A stretch of DNA of 64,000 bases from the NCBI RefSeq assembly GCF_022369515.1, contig NZ_CP059724.1, positions 4,712,001-4,776,000 of the forward strand, written 5' to 3'. Under the pieces are notes generated by a model. That model was not told where the DNA came from and made no database searches. It saw only the letters and a list, made by a program, of their open reading frames with translations. Every line of letters starts with the position of its first letter. Position 1 is the first letter of the stretch. Positions 25,199-33,238 of this stretch are shown one piece after another. Source of the DNA: Paenibacillus sp. 19GGS1-52 (GTDB lineage Bacteria > Bacillota > Bacilli > Paenibacillales > Paenibacillaceae). The translations under genes and the position numbers were made by a program.

Positions 25199-26407
25199 TC
25201 ACTTTAAATTCGAGAGGATATTCGCCAAAATAAGTCCGGTCTCCAGCGCCATATCTTCAAAATCAGCAAGCGGTAGCGGATTTTTGCCGATGCCCAGCTC
25301 CACAGTGAAGCCGGGTCTGCGGAAACGCTGAATGAACCAATCCTTGTAACCAGCGTCACTGCCGGTCAACTCAACCGCCTTGTACCCGCTGGCCGCTGCC
25401 AGACTTAACGCAAGCTCCTTGCTCTCAGGTGGTTCATACCCTCGGTAATTCCAGTAAATCTCTCCCCCCTGGCTATGCAGGGATACAGCAGCAGTGCCGG
25501 GAACCTCCTCCGCTAGTTGAGCCAGTGCGGCGGCTTCCGGCTCACTGAGCGGAGCGGGTCCGCTGTAGTCACGTGGAGCCGGCCCAGGCACTCCCCGTCG
25601 GGTCCGCTCCTCTTCCCAGTGGGCCGGAAACTGGTCACCTAAATCCACTCCGTGGATATTGGCCTTCCAGTGCCGGAAGCTGCGCCGTCCACCATTCCAT
25701 TTCATCAGTTCCTCATAAAAAGGATGGCCAGATAGAACACCCTCCTGCACCAGCTCCACACCATCAGGATTGACCATGGGCACAGCCCAGATCGTCCAAT
25801 TGCTGTACCATTCTTCAGGATGGTGGCCATTCCAGGCTTTGCCTTCAGCATAAGCCGCCGCATACTGCTCTATAAATGACATCAGACAAGGTGCAGTCAA
25901 CCATTCATTGGCGTGCAAGGCGGCGTTCACATGGAGATGGCGGGAACCGTTGCCGATCTTCAGCAAGTGAAGCGGCTTGCCTAATACGCTTGTGCCGACG
26001 CAGTCTTTTTGAATAAAAGGATACTTGTTCTGCAGCTTCCCAATATCTGCTTCGACCTCGACGGGTCCGTATTCACCACGCAGATATACCTCTGTCCGGG
26101 GTGCGGCGAGAGGTATAACTAGCTCTTTACCGGGAACGCACAAACGTCTTGAGGTCACCCCCGGATTCAGCCTCTCAAGCTCATCCACGCTTACGCCAAA
26201 CAGAGCGGAAATGCTCTCCGCATCGTCCCCCTCTTGCACAGCATAACGTTTGCGCGGGGCGGAAGGCAGGAACAGCATTTGTCCCGGGAATAAATAAGGC
26301 TGCCTGCTAGCCCATGGGTTTCCTTGAACTACATGCTCCGGCGTTAGTCCATGCCTCGCGGCGATCCGGCTTACGGTATCTCCATGATGGGCAATATATT
26401 GCTGCAT
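25199..26407 (-). CDS. LysM-containing M14 zinc carboxypeptidase (gamma-D-glutamyl-diaminoacid endopeptidase type)
   Basis: 402 residues. Two LysM repeats (about 3-48, YIAHHGDTVSRIAARHGL; about 54-97, YAVQEGDDAESISALFGV) bind peptidoglycan. They precede an M14 domain with the zinc pair in ALHANEWLTAP, the third ligand His in AAVSLHSQGGE and the catalytic Glu in FTVELGIGKNPLP. The architecture matches endopeptidase I of bacilli, which cuts peptidoglycan stem peptides in sporulation or recycling. There is no signal peptide. ATG at 26407 is preferred because the ATG at 26416 abuts the GAGAGG site. Confidence 0.9.
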   Translation of the reverse strand: MQQYIAHHGDTVSRIAARHGLTPEHVVQGNPWASRQPYLFPGQMLFLPSAPRKRYAVQEGDDAESISALFGVSVDELERLNPGVTSRRLCVPGKELVIPLAAPRTEVYLRGEYGPVEVEADIGKLQNKYPFIQKDCVGTSVLGKPLHLLKIGNGSRHLHVNAALHANEWLTAPCLMSFIEQYAAAYAEGKAWNGHHPEEWYSNWTIWAVPMVNPDGVELVQEGVLSGHPFYEELMKWNGGRRSFRHWKANIHGVDLGDQFPAHWEEERTRRGVPGPAPRDYSGPAPLSEPEAAALAQLAEEVPGTAAVSLHSQGGEIYWNYRGYEPPESKELALSLAAASGYKAVELTGSDAGYKDWFIQRFRRPGFTVELGIGKNPLPLADFEDMALETGLILANILSNLK

Positions 26408-26553
26408 AGGTCTCATCCTCTCGGCCCTCTAGTTGCCGTCATCCACTGCCTTCAGCCGGATACTTCCGTGAAGACAACGGGACACAGCCCTCAAATCTAT
26501 TGTATGCAGACCCTGGGGTCTCGCATGAAAGAATCAAGAACGGTGAACAATAA

Positions 26554-26597
26554 TACATAACAAGACCGGAACATCGCTGTCCCGGTCTTGTTATGTA
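26554..26597. repeat. 16-bp perfect inverted repeat between racE and the carboxypeptidase gene
   Basis: TACATAACAAGACCGG pairs perfectly with its complement around a 12-base loop that can add an ACA/TGT pair. No T-run follows on the minus strand, so it is either an imperfect terminator of racE or a transcript-stabilising hairpin. Nothing else is visible in the 237-bp gap. Confidence 0.6.
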
Positions 26598-26644
26598 CAG
26601 CTCTATTAGGGGTTTGTCCCTATTCAATTCGTCACTGATACTGT

Positions 26645-27451
26645 CTATAGTGTGGATACTTGCCATACGACAGGCGTACGTTTGATTTGCTCTCCCAGCC
26701 AATCCCGGGCAATTCTCTGGAACATTTCAGCATCCCCACTGCAGAAGAACTGGTGTATGGGACTCTCATTCCCGCTGGCCAGCTTTCCTTTGTCGTACAG
26801 GATCGTGCTGATTTCGCGTGCTGTCTCATCGGCAGAACTGATCAGCTTTACTCCTGGACCCATCACTTTCCCGATTGGATCAATTAAAAAAGGATAGTGG
26901 GTGCAGCCCAGAATTAGTGTATCAATAGATTCATACTTGATCCCGTTTAGGGATTCTGCCACGGCGATTTGACTTTCTTCCGAGCGAAACATCCCCTGCT
27001 CCACAAGTGGAACAAGCGCTGGGCAAGCTTGACTAACAACTTGAACAAACGGAGAAAGCTGCTGCAATGCCACTGTGTAAGCCCCGCTCCCAATTGTTCC
27101 GACGGTGCCGATCACACCGACCTGTCCGCTTTTGGTGGCGCTGATTGCCGCACGAGCACCGGGATGAATCACTCCGATTACGGGTATGGATACCTTGGTA
27201 GAGATATAATCAAGAGCTGCCGCCGTTGCCGTATTGCAGGCGATAACAATCATTTTAGGATTGAATTGTATTAAATAATCCACGATTTGTTCGGTAAACA
27301 ACTTCACTTCCTCGGTCGAACGGGGTCCGTACGGGGCTCGAGCAGTGTCTCCGAAATAAATGATTTTCTCCCTTGGGAGCTGTCTCATCACTTCTTTGGC
27401 AACCGTCAATCCTCCCACACCTGAGTCTAATATTGCTATTGCTTGCTGCAC
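26645..27451 (-). CDS. racE: Glutamate racemase
   Basis: Makes D-glutamate for peptidoglycan. 268 residues from GTG at 27451. Motifs are AIAILDSGVGGLTVAKEV, YFGDTARAPYGPRS, the first catalytic Cys in IVIACNTATAAALD and the second in LILGCTHYPFL. The frame extends to 27529; two neighbouring GTGs (27457 and 27451) both follow AAGGAAG, and the second matches the usual family start. The neighbouring peptidoglycan peptidase suggests a cell-wall context. Confidence 0.95.
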   Translation of the reverse strand: MQQAIAILDSGVGGLTVAKEVMRQLPREKIIYFGDTARAPYGPRSTEEVKLFTEQIVDYLIQFNPKMIVIACNTATAAALDYISTKVSIPVIGVIHPGARAAISATKSGQVGVIGTVGTIGSGAYTVALQQLSPFVQVVSQACPALVPLVEQGMFRSEESQIAVAESLNGIKYESIDTLILGCTHYPFLIDPIGKVMGPGVKLISSADETAREISTILYDKGKLASGNESPIHQFFCSGDAEMFQRIARDWLGEQIKRTPVVWQVSTL

Positions 27452-27666
27452 GAACACACCGCTTCCTTCTACTTGTTTTGTGTAGCTTATGTAAGGCTTA
27501 TAGAAAATGTACCTAGCTTTAAGCCCCAATTGCAGATAATACTCCTTTTACTCCTTCAGTTCAAGGCCAAACAGGTAGAGCCGCCTTCCGCCCGATGCGA
27601 AAAAGCGGCCCCACTCTAAGAGAGCGTATGTTTTGGAATGAGCAAAAAAAGCGACAGCACACTGAT

Positions 27667-28089
27667 TTATAGAATGCCGTTATTATCCTTGTCATCCACA
27701 TCAGTGTTATTTACATCAGTGTTATTTACATCAGTGTCATTTACATTAATGTCATCAGCCTCAACCGTAATAACAGATTCCTCAGTAGTAATTCCACTAA
27801 CCACAAGTTTATCTTCTTCATCTTCAGCAGATGTACATTGTTTAGTCCATTCCCGAACTTCCTGCACAACTTGTTCTACGCTCTCTTTAGCTTTGCTATA
27901 CAGTTCGACGCTCTTATCTCCTGCCTGTGTGGCAATTTCCTGTGCCTTCTCGAGTGTCGAAGCAGTTCCTTCCGCAATATCTTTACGCAGCTCTTTACCC
28001 GGTTTAGGGGCGAACAGCAAAGCTGTCACTGAACCCACTACACTTCCGACGACAGCTCCCCACAGCAAGCTTTTTGTATCCTTCTTCAT
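27667..28089 (-). CDS. YtxH domain protein with Asp/Asn-rich repeat tail
   Basis: 140 residues. A membrane-associated N-terminus (SLLWGAVVGSVVGSVTALLF) leads into APKPGKELRKDI, the YtxH signature, then an amphipathic coiled helix (TASTLEKAQEIATQAGDKSV). The tail NDTDVNNTDVNNTDVDDKD is encoded by a 15-bp tandem repeat. ATG at 28089 has AAAAGGAGAG upstream and overlaps the DUF948 stop by 4 bp. YtxH proteins are general-stress envelope proteins of unknown function. Confidence 0.85.
   Translation of the reverse strand: MKKDTKSLLWGAVVGSVVGSVTALLFAPKPGKELRKDIAEGTASTLEKAQEIATQAGDKSVELYSKAKESVEQVVQEVREWTKQCTSAEDEEDKLVVSGITTEESVITVEADDINVNDTDVNNTDVNNTDVDDKDNNGIL
27698..27757 (-). repeat. 15-bp tandem repeat inside the ytxH-like gene
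   Basis: About four head-to-tail units related to acatcagtgttattt; the first two are identical and the next two diverged. The unit is a multiple of three and encodes the pentapeptide NNTDV and variants, so changes in copy number keep the frame. Confidence 0.85.
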
Positions 28090-28577
28090 CGTTTCATCTC
28101 TCCTTTTAGATTCATTGTGCCCCCAGCAGGGTGAGAGTCCGAGTTCACGCCTTGAGTTCGCGATCGCAAGGCCTGCCATAAGGAGAACCCGGCATCCAGA
28201 GTGCGCAGCGTGATTTCCAGATCGTGTTCATTCCGTTTGTGGGCCCGCTTTAGCGTCTCAGCAGCGGATTGGGTACACTTTCGGCTTACCTCCCGAAGTT
28301 TATCTCCCGCTTCAGTCAAAGAGTCCCCTGCACGCCCTAGCCCCGCAGACAGCGGTCTTAGCTCCTGCAGTCTTTCCTTGGCTTCTTCTGCTGTTGTTGA
28401 CGTTGTCTGCAGCGTGCTCTTGATATCAGCAGCCAAAGCAATGCTCAGCCCTTGTAGATTACTTGCCAGTACCCGCAGCACTGACAATGTCTTCAATACG
28501 GCTAGCGTCAACAACACGACCGCAACACATAGAATGCCAAACCCGATCACCATGACTATGTTTATCCAGTCGTCCAT
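28086..28577 (-). CDS. DUF948 domain membrane protein
   Basis: 163 residues from ATG at 28577 (GGAGGCAAGG upstream). One N-terminal span (INIVMVIGFGILCVAVVLLT) is followed by a long helical region with heptad-like leucines (LKTLSVLRVLASNLQGLSIA, ERLQELRPLSAGLG), typical of DUF948. Operon with the YtxH-like gene; such pairs are common in bacilli and lie at the cell surface. Confidence 0.85.
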   Translation of the reverse strand: MDDWINIVMVIGFGILCVAVVLLTLAVLKTLSVLRVLASNLQGLSIALAADIKSTLQTTSTTAEEAKERLQELRPLSAGLGRAGDSLTEAGDKLREVSRKCTQSAAETLKRAHKRNEHDLEITLRTLDAGFSLWQALRSRTQGVNSDSHPAGGTMNLKGEMKR

Positions 28578-28672
28578 GGCCTTGCCTCCTCTCCCACCCA
28601 ACCAGGCGAATGCCTATATCTGCTTTATTATAAGCAGGGAGAGTCTGTTTTGTGACTGATTCTACAATCTTT

Positions 28673-29323
28673 TCAAGAAGGTTTGCCCGTTGATTTCGGA
28701 ACGATAGCATACCGGCAGCATTGGCCGCCTTCAGCCATACATTCACCACGAGTTACTGTTGCATCAAGGAGCTCTTCAAATAGATTCTGTTCGCATTGGC
28801 AAGCCTTACGGTATTGAGTAGCAACTTGACGAATAGGGCAATTATATTCCCGCATGACATACGAGCCATCTTCTTCACGGTTCCATTCCGCCATGTATCC
28901 CCCTGCATTTTGAATGGAGGATAATTCGGCTACCCGTTCCTCCAAATTCCGGCGTTCCATCATTGGGGAATATTGAGCAAGCATCCGGCGACGGCGGCCT
29001 TCAAACAACACATTAACCGCCTCGGTGCCACTGATATGATCCAACTCACGCAGCAGCTCCAGCGCCAGATTATGATAGCTTTTTGGAAAATACTCTTCTG
29101 CCCGCTCAGTCAGCGAATAGACATGCATGGGCCGCCCCATCGCTTGACGCACTACTTTGGTCTTGGCAAGAGAATCCTGTTCCAGCTGCAGCACATGACG
29201 GCGAACACCCATCTCGGTGATTCCCAACTCTTCTGCCAGCGCGCTGATGGTCAGCGGGCCTTTCATCTTCAGGAGCGTCATAATCATGCGTCTAGTCGAG
29301 CCACTTTCCTGCCCCTTCTTCAT
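28673..29323 (-). CDS. HTH regulator with C-terminal cysteine cluster (SufR/COG2345-like)
   Basis: 216 residues. A winged helix is N-terminal (GPLTISALAEELGITEMGVR, with RRHVLQLEQD following), then a wing ending GRPMHVYSLTERAEEYFPKS. The C-terminus has five or more cysteines: EYNCPIRQVA, CQCEQ, GECMAEGGQCCRYAI. The same order occurs in SufR-type repressors that bind a [4Fe-4S] cluster, so redox or Fe-S sensing is likely (inference). ATG at 29323 follows AAGGGGG by 8 bases. It lies 26 bp after the DUF86 gene. Confidence 0.8.
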   Translation of the reverse strand: MKKGQESGSTRRMIMTLLKMKGPLTISALAEELGITEMGVRRHVLQLEQDSLAKTKVVRQAMGRPMHVYSLTERAEEYFPKSYHNLALELLRELDHISGTEAVNVLFEGRRRRMLAQYSPMMERRNLEERVAELSSIQNAGGYMAEWNREEDGSYVMREYNCPIRQVATQYRKACQCEQNLFEELLDATVTRGECMAEGGQCCRYAIVPKSTGKPS

Positions 29324-29349
29324 TGTTAAGGCCCCCTTTTCATTCACAG

Positions 29350-29775
29350 CTATCCCAGCTCCTGATCTAAATATCGATGTACCTGAGTGGCGAATTGCTC
29401 CAGCACTTCAGGAATTGCCAAGGTAAGAGGATGCAGTTCGCTGCGGTCCCAGTCGAAATAGTCCTGCACCAGCGGCTTGCGGAGCGCGACCAGCTCTTTA
29501 AGCAACTCGAAAATCTCAGTTCCGCCAAACACCTTCTCTTCATGAATAATCGAAATGATATCTTCATAGCTGCCCGCATCGCGCATAATAAATCCGTCAA
29601 TCACACAGCTGCCGACATCGGTAATAACCTCAATGGCCAAATGAAGACAACGCTCCTGGACCAGTCCCATGATCGTACCGCCATCCCAGGATGCTGCCGC
29701 TGTCCGAAGACCTGTATTAATGTCTGGTATTTGACCAAGAATGGTATCTATTTGCTTCCGGTTGACATAATACAC
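29350..29775 (-). CDS. DUF86 / HepT-like protein (YutE type)
   Basis: 141 residues, all-helical. The N-terminus VNRKQIDTILGQIPD and IGFI/VIDGFIM-type core match B. subtilis YutE. In HepT toxins the RNase motif is Rx4HxY; here the corresponding stretch is RKPLVQDY, with Gln for His. No MntA nucleotidyltransferase partner is present, so toxin activity is not supported. GTG start at 29775 with GGAGG upstream. Operon with the SufR-like regulator. Confidence 0.8.
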   Translation of the reverse strand: MYYVNRKQIDTILGQIPDINTGLRTAAASWDGGTIMGLVQERCLHLAIEVITDVGSCVIDGFIMRDAGSYEDIISIIHEEKVFGGTEIFELLKELVALRKPLVQDYFDWDRSELHPLTLAIPEVLEQFATQVHRYLDQELG

Positions 29776-29823
29776 TACAAGACCTCCACCTTAAAATAAC
29801 TAGTAAGAAAAATTGATTTCTGT

Positions 29824-29934
29824 CTACTTTCTATGTTTGCCGCGGCGTTTTAACCAGAAAAACATGATCAAACTGGCCGCTAGAAACACAACCAAATAAG
29901 TTAACGCTTCCATCGGATACTCTAACTCACGCAT
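29824..29934 (-). CDS. Possible 36-residue single-span membrane protein
   Basis: ATG to TAG of 37 codons: a short N-terminus (MRELEYPMEA), one hydrophobic span (LTYLVVFLAASLIMFFWL) and a basic end (KRRGKHRK). The orientation (positive inside) is plausible. The upstream GGTGG is a weak ribosome site and lies against the end of repeat copy 2. No family recognised; it may be real or chance. Confidence 0.45.
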   Translation of the reverse strand: MRELEYPMEALTYLVVFLAASLIMFFWLKRRGKHRK

Positions 29935-29945
29935 TCTGCCACCGC

Positions 29946-30051
29946 TTTCTTAAAATATAAGAATTTATATGTTCCACACGATAAATTTTCCTTATATTTC
30001 TCGAAGAAACGGCTACCGTCCATAAAAAGGACATCCAAGCTGTTTCTTCTT
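29946..30051 (-). repeat. Dispersed hairpin repeat, copy 2
   Basis: Inverted relative to copies 1 and 3; the shared core occupies about 29988-30012. It carries GTCC...GGAC and TATAAG/CTTATA pairings. Its far end (AATTCTTATATTTTAAG on the minus strand) preserves the part that is split by the IS110 insertion in copy 3. It sits between the small membrane ORF and the Dabb gene. Confidence 0.85.
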
Positions 30052-30091
30052 GATATATAATGGTGATGCCGCATGTCAGCGACCTATCCCT

Positions 30092-30379
30092 TTAGAGTTC
30101 GTAATCAACAGCCAGTGAAAGCTCTTTAACTTCGTTAATATGTGCAATAACTTCCTTATGGGCGGGATGCACCTGATAGGCCTGCAAATCCTCCAGAGAA
30201 GCTACAACAGTCACCAGTGCAATATCAAACGAACGCTCGGAATGAATGATATCTGCACCAACTTCGACCGAGAGAAGCTGTGGAATTCTGCCTTCCATAT
30301 TCCGTAGTACCGCGACGGTTACCGCCACACTCTCAGGAGATCGGTCCTTCAATTTGAAAAACACAATATGCTTGATCAT
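30092..30379 (-). CDS. Dabb family (stress-responsive A/B barrel) protein
   Basis: 95 residues, a dimeric ferredoxin-like fold: IKHIVFFKLKDRS at the start, VGADIIHSERSFDIALV in the middle, HPAHKEVIAHIN and the final VDYEL. These are classic Dabb positions. Function unknown; relatives include plant stress proteins and polyketide cyclases. Ribosome site GGGAG. Confidence 0.9.
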   Translation of the reverse strand: MIKHIVFFKLKDRSPESVAVTVAVLRNMEGRIPQLLSVEVGADIIHSERSFDIALVTVVASLEDLQAYQVHPAHKEVIAHINEVKELSLAVDYEL

Positions 30380-30478
30380 TCTATTTCGCTCCCTGTTCTT
30401 TAAATATTGTAAATTGGTTACTAAAAATATATCATAAGACCAACCGTTCTGAAAGAAACTTAACTTAGAACTCAGCGT

Positions 30479-30517
30479 TACACTATTGACAGATGCTAAA
30501 AATTAATAAATAGTGTA
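30479..30517 (+). promoter_or_regulatory. Promoter flanked by 9-bp inverted repeat before the HTH gene
   Basis: TACACTATT (30479-30487) and AATAGTGTA (30509-30517) form a perfect inverted repeat, arm starts 30 bp apart. The left arm overlaps TTGACA (30486-30491) and the right arm covers the -10 position 17 bp downstream. It is probably an operator, possibly for the HTH protein itself. Confidence 0.5.
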
Positions 30518-30545
30518 AACCATTTTTTTAATAATTGGAGGAAGT

Positions 30546-31145
30546 ATGCCTAAAAATCAACTAGAACCTCATAAGATCCAGGCCTGGTCCCTAATCAACC
30601 GTAAATACCTTGGAAAAGGCGTTCGTGTCAAAAGATTCCGGCGTCCTACGCGCAGTCAGATCCGTAACCGAGTACTGCTAGCAATACTAATGGCTAAGGA
30701 CATGAAACTCTCCCGATTTGCCGAAGAGCTTGACGTATCCTCTCGCAGTGTAAGTGCCTGGGTATACGAAGGACGTATTCCTTCTAAAAATAATCTGGAC
30801 AACGCCTGCCGCCTGCTTGGTTATCCACAACACGTCTTGTTCAATGAGGCGCTTTTGCGGCAAAGTCCAATTGTGTGCCAGCCTAAGCCATCCCGATTTA
30901 TGAAAAGATCCCATAGCAGCTCCCCAAGCAGCAATATCATTTTGACGGGTCTCTGCATGGTATATGACTTCTCCGTTACCGACGTCAGCAACTGGATTGG
31001 TATTCATCCCGGCACGTTCCGCAAATGGCTGCATTATAGTCATCTGCCAACCCCGGCTATGCAGGAAAAAGCGGAGGTATTCTTTCGGATTCCGCGGAAT
31101 ATTCTGTTCGCAGATTGTGAATTCCGCTCTTCCTCCCATAATTAG
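30546..31145 (+). CDS. Protein with two XRE-like helix-turn-helix segments
   Basis: 199 residues, basic. The first HTH is at about 57-95 (MKLSRFAEELDVSSRSVSAW, then VYEGRIPSKNNL). The second is at about 140-180 (YDFSVTDVSNWIGIHPGTFR, then KWLHYSHLPTPAMQEKA). The N-terminal 50 residues are strongly basic (KGVRVKRFRRPTRSQIRNR). No enzymatic domain is seen. GGAGG ribosome site 5 bases before ATG. Probably a DNA-binding regulator; no family name recognised. Confidence 0.75.
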   Translation: MPKNQLEPHKIQAWSLINRKYLGKGVRVKRFRRPTRSQIRNRVLLAILMAKDMKLSRFAEELDVSSRSVSAWVYEGRIPSKNNLDNACRLLGYPQHVLFNEALLRQSPIVCQPKPSRFMKRSHSSSPSSNIILTGLCMVYDFSVTDVSNWIGIHPGTFRKWLHYSHLPTPAMQEKAEVFFRIPRNILFADCEFRSSSHN

Positions 31146-31160
31146 TTGAACTGTGAAATA

Positions 31161-31204
31161 CAAATAGCAGCCAAAACCTGTAAATAGGTTCTGGCTGCTA
31201 TTTG
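31161..31204 (+). terminator. Terminator after the double-HTH gene
   Basis: 13-bp stem, CAAATAGCAGCCA with TGGCTGCTATTTG, extended by AACCT/AGGTT inside. The T-run is short. Confidence 0.65.
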
Positions 31205-31303
31205 TGCGCAATAGTTCATGATAATTGGAACGTTTAATCCAAATACAGTTTGAGATATTCTAGGGGTAATTCAAAAGATCATTGGATCATACACTCCAAT
31301 ATT

Positions 31304-31571
31304 TCAATAGCCGGCATTGTTAACGACAACATCGAGCGCTCCGAATTCATCGAGTGCCAGTTGAACAGCGGCAATTGCGGCTGCGGCGTCGGTCACATCA
31401 AGTGCGGTAGCGCGGATACTTGCGCCATACAGCTGCACAAGCTCATCAAGTTTCTCTGGACGACGGGCAGTTGCGACCACTCTCTCTGCTGTCGAGCACA
31501 GCCTTGGCGAGTTCCCATCCAAAGCCGCGGAAGCTGTCCGTGATTAAGCATACTTTAGACATACTGGTCAT
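31304..31571 (-). pseudogene. Truncated and frameshifted short-chain dehydrogenase
   Basis: The start reads MSKVCLITDSFRGFGWELAK (from 31562; MTS precedes) in one frame, then the sequence shifts at an AGAGAGAG run near 31490 into ERVVATARRPEKLDELVQL, TALDVTDAAAAIAAV and LDVVVNNAGY, followed at once by a stop. The intact family has about 270 residues; here only the N-terminal third survives, and the nucleotide-binding TGSSRGFG has decayed to TDSFRGFG. It lies upstream of a divergent TetR gene. Confidence 0.85.
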
Positions 31572-31713
31572 CTCTATCACTATTTTGGAATTTTTATTCC
31601 AAAGTGGTTGTAACGCTGTGGAAGAATTAAATCAATATAAATTGAAATGAGATGATGAGATAGCTATTATTGTATGATATGAGGATACGAATGTGGAATT
31701 AGAGAGGTGTAAG

Positions 31714-32277
31714 ATGAGTAAACGTGAGGATATTATGAATGCTACACTGGATCTGATCGATGAAGAGGGCTTGCAATCCGTAACTTTTGCCAAAATATTA
31801 AAAAGTGCAAAAGTGGGCTCTGGGACCGTCTTTAACTATTTTCACAATAAGGAAGAATTGGTCAACGAAGTTTATAGGGATGTACGAATGCATATGGGCC
31901 AGTGCCTTCTACTTGGCTACAATTCAGAATTAAGCTTGTATGAACGCTTCAAATGCCTTCAGCTGAATCGACTGAAGTTCGCCATTGCTTTTCCCAAGGA
32001 ATTCCGCTTTATTGACAGCTATTCTTATTCACCGTACATTTCGACTGAATTACGCATGATGGATGATCCTAGTTCTTCACGGGAAGTCGTAATGTCGCTC
32101 ATCATTGAAGGGCAGAAACAGGGAATGATCAAAGAAATGGATGCCCAATTATGCCATTCGGTTATCCATGGTATCATTACCGCAATTGTCAAAGGTTATT
32201 ATGTCCAAAAATATCCGCTGAGCGAACAACAGGTGCAGCAAACGCTAGAGTCCTCCTGGAAAGCGATTCAGGTATAA
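31714..32277 (+). CDS. TetR/AcrR family transcriptional regulator
   Basis: 187 residues from ATG at 31714 (AGAGAGGTG upstream; the frame opens at 31693). HTH at about 3-47: IMNATLDLIDEEGLQSVTFA, ILKSAKVGSGTVFNYFHNKE. The C-terminal domain (SYSYSPYISTELRMMDD) is of the TetR_C type. It may once have controlled the SDR, now a pseudogene, or the downstream MBL gene. Confidence 0.85.
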   Translation: MSKREDIMNATLDLIDEEGLQSVTFAKILKSAKVGSGTVFNYFHNKEELVNEVYRDVRMHMGQCLLLGYNSELSLYERFKCLQLNRLKFAIAFPKEFRFIDSYSYSPYISTELRMMDDPSSSREVVMSLIIEGQKQGMIKEMDAQLCHSVIHGIITAIVKGYYVQKYPLSEQQVQQTLESSWKAIQV

Positions 32278-32365
32278 ATTTATTGACATGCTTTTTTTTC
32301 GGCAATATTGGCAATGCTACTCCATAAGAAATCCTTAAGCAATTCGGGAAAACAGGAGGAGCAAT

Positions 32366-33169
32366 ATGAAACATAGAAGCATGATCGCTTCCGGCTTTAC
32401 CGACATGTGGGAGGTAGCTCCCCAAGTTATTGGCCTTCGCACTTTGTTTGTCAATCTTGCTTATGTAGGCTTGCCCTCTAAGGAATGGATTCTCGTAGAT
32501 ACGGGACTCGGCCAGTTCGCAGACAGCATTCTGCATACGGCACAGGAACGGTTCGGCAAACCTCCACTATCCATCGTCTTGACGCATGGTCACTTCGATC
32601 ATGTCGGGACGCTGAAAAAACTTATAGCAGAATGGGATGTGCCTGTCTATGCCCATCCGCTGGAGCTTCCGTACCTAACCGGTAAAGAGGATTATCCTCC
32701 AGCCGACCCTTCTGTAGGCGGGGGACTGATGGCAACAGTGTCGCCTTTATATCCGCATCGCGGTATTGACTTCGGCCCAGCGGTGATTCCGCTGCCTGCG
32801 GATGGAAGCATTCCGGGGATGGAGGGGTGGAGCTATATTCATACTCCGGGGCATAGCCCGGGGCATATTTCACTGTTCCGCGCTGCGGATAAGGTAATGA
32901 TCGCTGGCGATGCTTTTATCACAGTTAAACAGGAGTCGGTATTCGCCGTTCTAACCCAGCAGCAAGCTGTTCATGGTCCACCCGCCTATTTCACCACGGA
33001 CTGGGATGAGGCGGAGCAGTCGGTTCGTCAACTTGCTCTACTTGATCCCAAGGTCGTTCTAACAGGGCACGGAGCTCCCATGTCTGGTGCAGAGCTGTCC
33101 AAGCAGTTGGCGCATTTATGCAAGAACTTCAAGGAAGTCGCTGTCCCAACTCAAGGAAAGTACGTTTAA
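32366..33169 (+). CDS. MBL-fold metallo-hydrolase
   Basis: 267 residues. The metal motif is LTHGHFDHVG (about 71-80), followed by YAHPLELPYL, the third histidine in HTPGHSPGHISLF, AGDAF and LTGHGAPMSG near the C-terminus. These are hallmarks of glyoxalase II/lactonase-type hydrolases. No signal peptide. GGAGG 5 bases before ATG. Substrate unknown. Confidence 0.9.
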   Translation: MKHRSMIASGFTDMWEVAPQVIGLRTLFVNLAYVGLPSKEWILVDTGLGQFADSILHTAQERFGKPPLSIVLTHGHFDHVGTLKKLIAEWDVPVYAHPLELPYLTGKEDYPPADPSVGGGLMATVSPLYPHRGIDFGPAVIPLPADGSIPGMEGWSYIHTPGHSPGHISLFRAADKVMIAGDAFITVKQESVFAVLTQQQAVHGPPAYFTTDWDEAEQSVRQLALLDPKVVLTGHGAPMSGAELSKQLAHLCKNFKEVAVPTQGKYV

Positions 33170-33185
33170 TAACAAGGAAAAGGAC

Positions 33186-33233
33186 AAAAAAGGCAGGTGC
33201 GATTCCTGAAACCTCAGAATTTCATGCCTGCCC
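33186..33233 (-). terminator. Terminator of the methyltransferase gene
   Basis: GGCAGG pairs with CCTGCC around an imperfect inner stem (ATTC/GAAT). TTTTTTGTCC follows on the minus strand. Confidence 0.6.
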
Positions 33234-33238
33234 CGCCA

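Noticed and set aside
27698..27757. CRISPR-like repeat
   Set aside because: Units are 15 bp, adjacent with no spacers and in-frame; a coding tandem repeat.
27638..28213. Plus-strand frame of 191 codons rich in Ser and Thr
   Set aside because: Antisense shadow of the YtxH gene and its tandem repeat; no recognisable domain.
29350..29775. HepT/MntA toxin-antitoxin system
   Set aside because: RNase motif lacks His and no nucleotidyltransferase partner is present; looks like a YutE housekeeping gene.
31420..31650. Plus-strand 76-codon frame over the SDR remnant
   Set aside because: The minus strand shows clear SDR motifs across it; the plus frame has no support.
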